A stretch of DNA of 35,240 bases from Clostridium sp. Cult1 (GTDB lineage Bacteria > Bacillota > Clostridia > Tissierellales > Tepidimicrobiaceae), in contig NZ_PPXW01000001.1 in the NCBI RefSeq assembly GCF_021655095.1, positions 725,652-760,891 on the forward strand, in the 5' to 3' direction. Made by a program: the position numbers and the translations under genes. Under the pieces are notes generated by a model, which worked only from the letters and a program-made list of their open reading frames with translations, ran no database searches and was not told the origin of the DNA. The number at the start of each line of letters is the position of its first letter. Within the stretch, counting starts at the first letter, position 1. Below are positions 1 through 5,879 of this stretch, in pieces.

Positions 1-20
1 CTTTTACCTTTACCCCTCAA
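1..20 (-). CDS. Possible 5' end of the leader-controlled gene, cut by the left edge
   Basis: A GGGAGG ribosome binding site (30-35, read on the minus strand) is followed after 9 bases by a TTG at 18-20 and an open frame MRGKGK running off the window. It lies downstream of two erm-type leader peptides, so an Erm 23S rRNA methyltransferase would be expected here. Six codons cannot show this, and another resistance gene is possible. The start could also lie further left, because GAGGGG at 13-18 resembles a second ribosome binding site. The family assignment is inference from context only. Confidence 0.3.
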
Positions 21-45
21 TTTAGACAACCTCCCATTAATTTTT

Positions 46-75
46 ATTTTACTAAATTAGTGTGCGATTGTCCAA
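46..75 (-). promoter_or_regulatory. Candidate secondary promoter downstream of the erm-type attenuator
   Basis: On the minus strand TTGGAC (70-75), an 18-base spacer and TAAAAT (46-51) resemble a sigma-A promoter. A transcript from here would begin near position 40, just before the GGGAGG site at 30-35, and would contain neither leader peptide. If active it would bypass the attenuator. The match is moderate and AT-rich DNA gives many false hits. Confidence 0.35.
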
Positions 76-96
76 ATAGGTTAGGGGGCTTAATAG

Positions 97-160
97 TGGT
101 TATAATGAACTAATCTTAAGAGCCCATTATAACCAATTATTTTTGATTTGGTTTATAATG
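97..160 (-). promoter_or_regulatory. erm-type attenuator with mutually exclusive stems
   Basis: Reading the minus strand, segment 1 (148-160, CATTATAAACCAA) lies inside the second leader ORF. It can pair with segment 2 (125-136, TTGGTTATAATG) over 12 bp with one bulged base. Segment 2 can instead pair with segment 3 (97-107, CATTATAACCA) over 11 perfect bp with a 17-base loop. This is the same alternation, and nearly the same sequence (GGTTATAATG / CATTATAACC), as I recall for the ermC leader. In ermC a fourth segment containing the erm start site pairs with segment 3. Here no further GGTTATAATG is present before the edge. Confidence 0.8.
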
Positions 161-196
161 AAATCTCTCAATAACAAATATAGAAAATATACCCAT
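137..196 (-). CDS. Erm leader peptide 2 (ErmCL/ErmAL2-like, 19 aa)
   Basis: The 19-residue product is MGIFSIFVIERFHYKPNQK. ATG is preceded by AAAGGAGG with a 7-base spacer, so translation should be efficient. From memory the ErmC leader is MGIFSIFVISTVHYQPNKK and the ErmA leader 2 is MGTFSIFVINKVRYQPNQN, so the IFVI stalling motif, the HY.PN.K tail and the length are all kept. In those systems a ribosome with bound macrolide stalls at IFVI, which frees downstream RNA for translation of the methyltransferase. The codons for FHYKPN overlap attenuator segment 1, as in ermC. Resemblance is clear; function in this strain is inferred. Confidence 0.9.
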   Translation of the reverse strand: MGIFSIFVIERFHYKPNQK

Positions 197-198
197 AC

Positions 199-216
199 CT
201 TTACCTCCTTTACCTC
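199..216 (-). repeat. Tandem 9-mer containing the leader-2 ribosome binding site
   Basis: The minus strand reads GAGGTAAAG twice in direct succession (208-216, then 199-207), immediately before the ATG of leader peptide 2. Either copy can pair with CTTTATCTC at 231-239 inside leader ORF 1 (9 bp with one G-U pair). Leader 1 RNA can therefore hide the leader 2 ribosome binding site in two registers. Confidence 0.75.
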
Positions 217-222
217 TTTTAA

Positions 223-270
223 CTATAAGTGAGATAAAGTAATATCTACTACTGCAATACTTGTATACAT
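223..270 (-). CDS. Erm leader peptide 1 (ErmAL1-like, 15 aa)
   Basis: The 15-residue product is MYTSIAVVDITLSHL, starting 8 bases after AAGGAGG. From memory the first leader of staphylococcal erm(A) is MCTSIAVVEITLSHS, so 12 of 15 positions agree, including the IAVV stalling motif. In erm(A) a drug-stalled ribosome on leader 1 opens leader 2, which then controls the gene. Codons 11-14 here contain CTTTATCTC, which can pair with the leader 2 ribosome binding site, matching that two-step design. Leader 2 starts 26 bases downstream. Confidence 0.9.
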   Translation of the reverse strand: MYTSIAVVDITLSHL

Positions 271-294
271 ATTTAAAGCCTCCTTACCTAAACA

Positions 295-323
295 ATTATA
301 CCACCCTTAATTACTCTCTTCAA
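295..323 (-). promoter_or_regulatory. Promoter of the erm-type leader
   Basis: On the minus strand TTGAAG (318-323), a 17-base spacer and a perfect TATAAT (295-300) form a good sigma-A promoter. The expected transcript start near 288 lies just before the AAGGAGG of leader peptide 1. Confidence 0.75.
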
Positions 324-553
324 TAAACCTCTCCTATAAAATATCAATTTGCTTTAGAATATAACCCCTAAAAACCTAAGCTATTTCACAAGGAAATTTA
401 TTCATAAAATCCTTCATCTTATGTATCATCATAATCTTCTTGTATCTACTTACACGACATCCGAACAGCTATTCCTATCTCTAACTCAGAAATAGGCTTT
501 TTGCTGCTGTAACCATCCTTATTTTTAACAAATTGTAAACCGTCGGAAGCCTT
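324..553. other. Region with no supported gene
   Basis: This stretch between the erm-type promoter and rlmD has many stops in all frames. On the minus strand one stop-free stretch of about 50 codons ends at 446-448 and reads through the end of rlmD in another frame (it includes KASDGLQFVKNKDGYSSKKP). I do not recognise it and no start is evident. It could be a decayed remnant brought in with the resistance leader, or chance. Confidence 0.4.
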
Positions 554-574
554 GAAAAATCGAGCTATTTCGAT
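554..574 (-). terminator. Weak terminator overlapping the rlmD stop
   Basis: On the minus strand ATCGA (570-574), a 6-base loop and TCGAT (559-563) are followed by TTTTC. The stem has only 5 bp, so termination would be weak. It would end the pfkA-to-rlmD transcript before the erm-type region. Confidence 0.35.
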
Positions 575-1950
575 GATTGAACCTTTTGTATCTCTATCAC
601 GCACTCCACATGAACAGTATGCGGAAACATATCCACTGGTTGTGCTTCTAGTACCTTATAGCCTTTTTTAACCAGATAACCTAAATCTCTAGCCAATGTT
701 GCTGGATTGCAGGATACATAGATGATTTTTTCTGGATTTGCATCTATTATGGAATCTATTAATGCCTTATCAAGGCCTTTCCTAGGAGGGTCTACTACTA
801 TAGCATCAAGCTTAATTCCCTTTTTGTTTAACTTTGGTAATATATCCTCGCTTCTACCTAATATGAATTCTACATTGTTTACTCCGTTTAACTCTTTATT
901 TTCATTGGCATCTTCTATAGCTTCCTTTATAATTTCCACACCATATACCTTTTTTGCATACTTTGATATAAATAAGGATATAGTACCTATTCCGCAATAT
1001 AAATCTGCTACAGTTTCACTTCCTTTTAAGTCTAGATACTCTACCACTTTGTCATACAATACTTCCGTTTGCACAGGGTTTACTTGAAAGAAGGATTTTG
1101 GTGAAATCAAAAATTTGTATTCTCCTATATAATCTAAAATCCTATCTTCTCCATATAGTTTTATATCTTTAGCTCCTAATGCTACCGATGTATCATTCTC
1201 TTTTACATTTTGGTATATACTTACTATAGTATCAGAAGAAAAAGTAAAGACTCTCTTGTCTGGAAAAGTTAACATTTCTATTAGCTCCTTTTTGTAAGGA
1301 AGGTTTTCAGATTTTGTTACAATTACTACCATAGCTTTATTATCCTTAGTTGTTCTTATTAACAAATTTTTAATTATACCTTTTTTACTCTTCCTATCAT
1401 AGCCTTCTACTTTAAATTTTTCCATATATTCTTTAATTAAAATTAATATATCATCTACAATTTCATTTTGAATAATAGATTTATCTACAGGTACAATATC
1501 ATGGGTTCCTCTTTTATAATAGCCTATTCTATAATTTTTCCCTACTTTAAATTCTACCTTATTCCTATATCTAAAAGGATACTCCATGCCTATAGTATCA
1601 TTTACAACCACATTTTCTATCTTCCCTATTCGCTTCAAATTGTTTTCCACTATATTCCTTTTTAATTCCAATTGCTTATTATAATCTAAATTTTGAAGTT
1701 GACATCCGTCACACTGTGAAAAGAACTTACATTTAGATTCTATCCTATAAGGGGATTTTTCTAATATTTCTAATGTCTTTCCTATCCCATATCTTTTCTT
1801 TAACTCTGCTATTTCAAAAAATACTCTGTCTCCTAAAATTCCTCCCTCAACAAAAAATGTAAATCCTTCATGTCTTCCTACTCCCATACCTTCATTGCTT
1901 ATATCTATAATATTTAATTTTATTTTATCTCCAATTTTAAATTGACCCAT
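565..1950 (-). CDS. rlmD: 23S rRNA (uracil-5-)-methyltransferase RlmD, missing one Fe-S cysteine
   Basis: S-adenosylmethionine-dependent enzyme of the RlmD/RumA family that makes 5-methyluridine in 23S rRNA (U1939 in E. coli; some Firmicute members also modify U747). A TRAM domain occupies residues 1-60. The methyltransferase domain shows DLYCGIGT (316-323), DPPR (387-390), catalytic Cys in VSCNPATLARDL (C414) and the general base E449 in HVEC. Three cysteines of the usual [4Fe-4S] site are present (C74, C80, C83), but the fourth position reads VDKSIIQ with Ser158. I chose ATG at 1950 because AAAGGAG precedes it; the 10 extra upstream codons lack a binding site. It is the last gene of the apparent pfkA-pyk operon. 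Confidence 0.93.
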   Translation of the reverse strand: MGQFKIGDKIKLNIIDISNEGMGVGRHEGFTFFVEGGILGDRVFFEIAELKKRYGIGKTLEILEKSPYRIESKCKFFSQCDGCQLQNLDYNKQLELKRNIVENNLKRIGKIENVVVNDTIGMEYPFRYRNKVEFKVGKNYRIGYYKRGTHDIVPVDKSIIQNEIVDDILILIKEYMEKFKVEGYDRKSKKGIIKNLLIRTTKDNKAMVVIVTKSENLPYKKELIEMLTFPDKRVFTFSSDTIVSIYQNVKENDTSVALGAKDIKLYGEDRILDYIGEYKFLISPKSFFQVNPVQTEVLYDKVVEYLDLKGSETVADLYCGIGTISLFISKYAKKVYGVEIIKEAIEDANENKELNGVNNVEFILGRSEDILPKLNKKGIKLDAIVVDPPRKGLDKALIDSIIDANPEKIIYVSCNPATLARDLGYLVKKGYKVLEAQPVDMFPHTVHVECVIEIQKVQSSK

Positions 1951-2005
1951 AAGGAGCTCCTTTCCAGAAAAATAGAGCACTGGGTGTGCCCTATTTAATA
2001 ATATA

Positions 2006-2398
2006 TTACCATCTAATCATAATTTTAGTATAGCCTCTATTAATCATTTTTTCAATTTTTGTCTTAAAATATTCTTTATAAAAATTTCTAGATCCAGGTA
2101 ATACCATAGTTATTCCGATTATATCTGTAACAATTCCAGGCAATAATAACAAAAATCCACCAACTAGAATAGAAAGTCCAATTAGTATCTCATTTCCTGG
2201 TATATTTCCTTGAGACATAGAATTATTTATACTCCGTATGACCAATTTTCCTTCTGTTTTTGCTAAATAATATCCTGCAATTCCCGTTAATATTATTAGA
2301 ACCACAGTAATGCCAAATCCCATAGTTTGCGAGGCTTTGATCAGTATATATAAATCCAATATAGGCAGTAAAATTAATAGCCAAACAATTTTTCTCAT
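2006..2398 (-). CDS. fxsA: FxsA family inner-membrane protein
   Basis: 130-residue membrane protein of the FxsA family, named for relief of F-plasmid exclusion of phage T7 in E. coli; its normal role is unknown. Hydrophobic segments lie near residues 4-21, 26-45 and 71-100, followed by a charged tail (KTKIEKMINRGYTK). The start is the ATG at 2398, with AGGAG inside the preceding gene. It overlaps the thioesterase stop as ATGA, so translation is probably coupled. An 8-codon upstream extension has no binding site of its own. Confidence 0.85.
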   Translation of the reverse strand: MRKIVWLLILLPILDLYILIKASQTMGFGITVVLIILTGIAGYYLAKTEGKLVIRSINNSMSQGNIPGNEILIGLSILVGGFLLLLPGIVTDIIGITMVLPGSRNFYKEYFKTKIEKMINRGYTKIMIRW

Positions 2399-2805
2399 AT
2401 TGTTTCTCCTAACAGGTCCCAAATTTCCCTATACTTTTTTTTAAAATTTATAGGTTTTAAATCTTTATCTACAAAGGCGTGAATAGTGCTACCTTTTGCA
2501 ATTAATAAATTATCTTTCTTTTTACGTAAGGTGTATTCAAATTCTAACCTTACCCCTTTTAGTTTCACCAATTTAGTACATATTATTATTTCATCATCGT
2601 ATTTGGCTGGTTTTATATATTGACAGTTTGCCTCAATTACAGGTAGAAGAATTCCTGTCTCTTCTAATTGTCCATATACCATGTTGAGACCTCTAAAAAA
2701 CTCAGTCCGTCCTATATCAAACCAAGTAAAATAATTACCATGATATACTACTCCCATCTGATCTGTTTCCTTGTATCTTACCCTTATTGATGTACAACTC
2801 TCCAT
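2395..2805 (-). CDS. YbgC/FadM-type acyl-CoA thioesterase
   Basis: 136-residue hot-dog-fold thioesterase of the 4-hydroxybenzoyl-CoA thioesterase family. The signature RVRYKETDQMGVVYHGNYF carries the catalytic Asp (TDQMG) and is followed by the usual helix WFDIGRTEFFR. Family members hydrolyse short- or long-chain acyl-CoA thioesters in the cytoplasm; the substrate cannot be read from the sequence. AGGAG lies 10 bases before ATG. It follows pyk by 13 bases and overlaps fxsA by 4, so all three are probably on one transcript. Confidence 0.88.
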   Translation of the reverse strand: MESCTSIRVRYKETDQMGVVYHGNYFTWFDIGRTEFFRGLNMVYGQLEETGILLPVIEANCQYIKPAKYDDEIIICTKLVKLKGVRLEFEYTLRKKKDNLLIAKGSTIHAFVDKDLKPINFKKKYREIWDLLGETI

Positions 2806-2818
2806 GAATTATCAACTC

Positions 2819-4576
2819 CTAGAGAACTCTGGCCTCTCCTTTATAAACTAGCCCTGTAACAGTATCTACAGTGACTATATCTCCATCATTTAATATCTTT
2901 GTAACATCTTTTGCGCCTACAATTGTTGCTTTTTCAAGGTTTAATCCAACTATTGCTGCATGAGACGTTAGTCCTCCTTGTTCTACTATTATGGCTGAAG
3001 CTTGCTTCATAAAATCTACCATATCTTTATCAGTAAATTCACTCACTAAAATATCTCCTGCTTTAAACTTGCTCTCTAATTCTTCTTTATTACTACCGAT
3101 ACATACTTTCCCAGTAACAGATGCCCTGCCGATACCAAAACCTTTCACTAGTACCTTTCCTACAGTATGAACTTTTATTAAGTTGGTAGTTCCTGAAACA
3201 CCTACAGGTATGCCAGCTGTAATTATTATTAAATCTCCCTCTTTAATATAGCCTTTTTCCATAGCACTATGGATTGACCTATCTATTACTTCATCAGTGA
3301 CATCACTTTTTAATGATAATACAGGGTAGACTCCCCATACTAAAGATAATTTTCTCATCACTCTTTCAGTTGTTGTAGCAGCAATTATTGGAGCCTTTGG
3401 TCTAAATTTTGATATAGCCTTAGATGTATATCCGGATGAAGTAGCAGTAATAATTGCACTAGCTTCTAAATCTTCTGCTGTTGTACAAGTGGCTTTACTA
3501 ATAGCATTAGTTGTAGAAATATTTTTATCTATTAGTTTAGACTTCAATATTTCTAAGTATTCAGAAGATGTCTCAGTTCTTGTGGCAATATTATGCATAG
3601 TCTTCACAGATTCTACAGGATATTTCCCTGCTGCCGTTTCTCCCGATAACATTATGGAATCAGTTCCATCAAGGATGGCATTTGCTACATCTGTTACTTC
3701 AGCTCTTGTAGGTCTTGGGTTTCTCATCATAGAATCTAACATTTGAGTAGCTGTGATTACCGGTTTTCCAGCAATATTACATTTTCTAATTATTTGTTTT
3801 TGGATAAGTGGAATTTCCTCAGTCTCTATTTCAACTCCTAAATCTCCTCTAGCTACCATTATTCCGTCAGATGCTTTTATTATTTCATCAATATTATCTA
3901 CGCCCTCTTGGTTTTCTATCTTAGATATGATGTCGATATGTTCTCCACCATTTTCCTCCAATATTTTTCTTATTTCTAAAACATCTTCTGCCTTTCTAAT
4001 AAATGAAGCTGCAACAAAATCTATGCCATTTTTAATTCCAAATTTGATGTCTTCAATATCCTTTTTTGTTACTGCTGGTAAATTAATAGCTACGTTGGGT
4101 ATATTTACACCCTTATGGTCTTTTAATGTCCCGCCATTGAGAACAGTACACTTAATATCCGTATCGTTAAGGATTTCAACAACTTTCAACTCTACTAAAC
4201 CATCATCTATGAGTATTCTATTACCAGTATTTATATCCTTTACAATCCCCTTATAAGATACATTAGCTATGGATTCATCTCCTACTATATCTCTTGTTGT
4301 AAGGACAAAAGAATCCCCATCCCCTAATTCTATTGATTCTTGGCTAAAATTACCTAATCTTATTTCTGGCCCTTTTGTATCCAACATAATTCCTATAGGC
4401 AACCCTAGTTCTTCCCTTAATTTTTTTATTATATCAATTCTCTTTTTATGTTCTTCATGATTTCCATGTGAAAAATTAAGTCTAGCTACATTCATTCCAT
4501 TTAAAAATAACTGTCGTAAAATTTCTTCTCTCTCAGAAGCTGGTCCTATAGTACAAACAATTTTTGTTTTTTTCAT
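2819..4576 (-). CDS. pyk: Pyruvate kinase with C-terminal PEP-utilising domain
   Basis: Converts phosphoenolpyruvate and ADP to pyruvate and ATP, the last step of glycolysis. The 585 residues comprise the barrel (NFSHGNHEEH near 34, LDTKGPEIR near 65, MVARGDLGVEI near 240, ITATQMLDSM near 275), the allosteric domain to about 470, and an extra domain with GGLTSHAAIVG near 535. The latter resembles the phosphohistidine swivel domain of PEP synthase/PPDK and is common in Bacillus and clostridial pyruvate kinases. GAGGTG precedes the ATG. It lies 15 bases after pfkA, so the two glycolytic genes are likely co-expressed. Confidence 0.96.
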   Translation of the reverse strand: MKKTKIVCTIGPASEREEILRQLFLNGMNVARLNFSHGNHEEHKKRIDIIKKLREELGLPIGIMLDTKGPEIRLGNFSQESIELGDGDSFVLTTRDIVGDESIANVSYKGIVKDINTGNRILIDDGLVELKVVEILNDTDIKCTVLNGGTLKDHKGVNIPNVAINLPAVTKKDIEDIKFGIKNGIDFVAASFIRKAEDVLEIRKILEENGGEHIDIISKIENQEGVDNIDEIIKASDGIMVARGDLGVEIETEEIPLIQKQIIRKCNIAGKPVITATQMLDSMMRNPRPTRAEVTDVANAILDGTDSIMLSGETAAGKYPVESVKTMHNIATRTETSSEYLEILKSKLIDKNISTTNAISKATCTTAEDLEASAIITATSSGYTSKAISKFRPKAPIIAATTTERVMRKLSLVWGVYPVLSLKSDVTDEVIDRSIHSAMEKGYIKEGDLIIITAGIPVGVSGTTNLIKVHTVGKVLVKGFGIGRASVTGKVCIGSNKEELESKFKAGDILVSEFTDKDMVDFMKQASAIIVEQGGLTSHAAIVGLNLEKATIVGAKDVTKILNDGDIVTVDTVTGLVYKGEARVL

Positions 4577-4591
4577 AATTTCACCTCTTTC

Positions 4592-5551
4592 TTATATAGA
4601 TAATATTTTTGCAATATCATACATATTTTTGTCGAATTCTTTTTTTGTATTTAATGCTTCCTCTAGATCCATGCTAACCAATTTATTGCATTTAATTCCT
4701 AAAGCTTTCCCTGTTTCTTCTGACAATAATAATTCTACCGCCTTATTCCCCATTTTACTAGCCAAAATTCTATCAAATGCAGTAGGTGTCCCTCCTCTTT
4801 GTATATGCCCTAATATAGTAACCCTAGTTTCAGTACCAGTTTTTTCTTCAATTTCTTTTGCTACTTCATAAGCATTCCCTACTCCTTCTGCTAACGCTAT
4901 AATATGATGAAGCTTGCCTCTATTCCTACCTTGAATGATTTTCTTACATACATCGTCTATGTCAAACTCAACTTCTGGAACGATAATACTTTCTGCTCCA
5001 CCTGCTAGTCCAGAATAAAGGGCTATATCACCACATTTTCTTCCCATCACTTCAACTATATTGGCTCGACCATGGGATGTAGAAGTATCCCTTATTTTAC
5101 TAATAGCATCTACCACTGTTTCTACAGCAGTAAAAAAACCTATAGTATAGTCTGTATAACCCATATCATTGTCTATAGTACAAGGAATACAAATAGTTGG
5201 TACACCTGCATCACTTAAATTTTTTGCACCTTTAAAAGTTCCATCTCCACCTAGTATTATTAAACCGTCTATACCAAAAATATTTATGACATTTAATGCC
5301 TTTCTTAATCCTTCTTCAGTCTTGAACTCATCACATCTAGCACTTCTTAACATAGTACCTCCTCTATGGACTATATCTGCCACAGAAGATAAATTCATCT
5401 CTTCAATTTCCCCATTTAATAACCCATTGTAGCCCTGCTTAATTCCTAAAATATTTGTCTTATTGTATATGGACGTCCTTACTACCGATCTTATAGCTGC
5501 ATTCATGCCTGGTGCATCTCCACCACTAGTTAATATACCTATTGTCTTCAT
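4592..5551 (-). CDS. pfkA: 6-phosphofructokinase PfkA with Cys124
   Basis: Phosphorylates fructose 6-phosphate to the 1,6-bisphosphate. The 319-residue length and motifs are those of bacterial Pfk[11 protein letters not shown] (9-18), GGDGT (101-105), TIDND with catalytic Asp127, and [17 protein letters not shown] (159-175). Numbering coincides with E. coli PfkA. Gly104 is the ATP-type residue (PPi enzymes have Asp). Residue 124, normally Gly in ATP enzymes and Lys in PPi enzymes, is Cys here (codon TGT). AGGAGG precedes ATG. ATP dependence is likely but the nucleotide-site change leaves some doubt. Confidence 0.95.
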   Translation of the reverse strand: MKTIGILTSGGDAPGMNAAIRSVVRTSIYNKTNILGIKQGYNGLLNGEIEEMNLSSVADIVHRGGTMLRSARCDEFKTEEGLRKALNVINIFGIDGLIILGGDGTFKGAKNLSDAGVPTICIPCTIDNDMGYTDYTIGFFTAVETVVDAISKIRDTSTSHGRANIVEVMGRKCGDIALYSGLAGGAESIIVPEVEFDIDDVCKKIIQGRNRGKLHHIIALAEGVGNAYEVAKEIEEKTGTETRVTILGHIQRGGTPTAFDRILASKMGNKAVELLLSEETGKALGIKCNKLVSMDLEEALNTKKEFDKNMYDIAKILSI

Positions 5552-5581
5552 ATCTTTTCCTCCTGATTATGAAATATTCAG

Positions 5582-5776
5582 TTAAATAATACCTAAATCA
5601 AAAAGTACTGCTTGTATTTCATTGGCTTCAAACTCTGGAGCTAGTATTTCGTATAGTTCCTCATCTCCTTCTTTAGAAAATAGCTGTTTTTTTACTAAGA
5701 ATCCTTCATTTTCTAATTTTTTTTCTATTCTAATTGCTGTATCTAAGCCTGTAGCCAAATAAACTGCAGTCCACAT
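5582..5776 (-). CDS. Small conserved clostridial protein between dnaE and pfkA
   Basis: 64 residues starting MWTAVYLATGLDTAIRIEKK, with a beta-alpha-beta pattern (MWTAVYLA, helix, GFLVKKQLF, ELYEILAPEF). Similar small proteins occur at this locus in other clostridia and are sometimes annotated as glutamate decarboxylase, a name with no support from the sequence. The fold resembles the small DUF2007-like signal-transducing proteins, by inference only. AGGAGAG precedes ATG, and a promoter lies 60-90 bases upstream, making it the first gene of the pfkA-pyk operon. Function unknown. Confidence 0.75.
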   Translation of the reverse strand: MWTAVYLATGLDTAIRIEKKLENEGFLVKKQLFSKEGDEELYEILAPEFEANEIQAVLFDLGII

Positions 5777-5838
5777 TTTTACACTCTCCTAACTAATAAT
5801 ATATGTTAAGGATATTCTATAAAATATTCATATTTACA

Positions 5839-5867
5839 ATTATATCATAAAACCAAATAAATTTTAA
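5839..5867 (-). promoter_or_regulatory. Promoter of the pfkA-pyk-rlmD operon
   Basis: On the minus strand TTAAAA (5862-5867), a 17-base spacer and TATAAT (5839-5844) lie in the gap after dnaE. This suggests the glycolytic genes can be transcribed independently of dnaE. Confidence 0.5.
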
Positions 5868-5879
5868 CGTATTAACGCA

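Noticed and set aside
85-135. H-type pseudoknot between the attenuator loop and TTAAGCCC
   Set aside because: The 3-base connector could not span the 11-bp stem, so the two pairings are more likely alternatives than a pseudoknot.
446-610. Possible pseudogene on the minus strand overlapping the end of rlmD
   Set aside because: A stop-free stretch only; no start, no recognised domain, and it overlaps rlmD in another frame.
3753-4256. Long plus-strand open frame opposite pyk
   Set aside because: It is antisense to a strongly conserved gene, has no ribosome binding site and reads as low-complexity Ile/Ser/Phe sequence.
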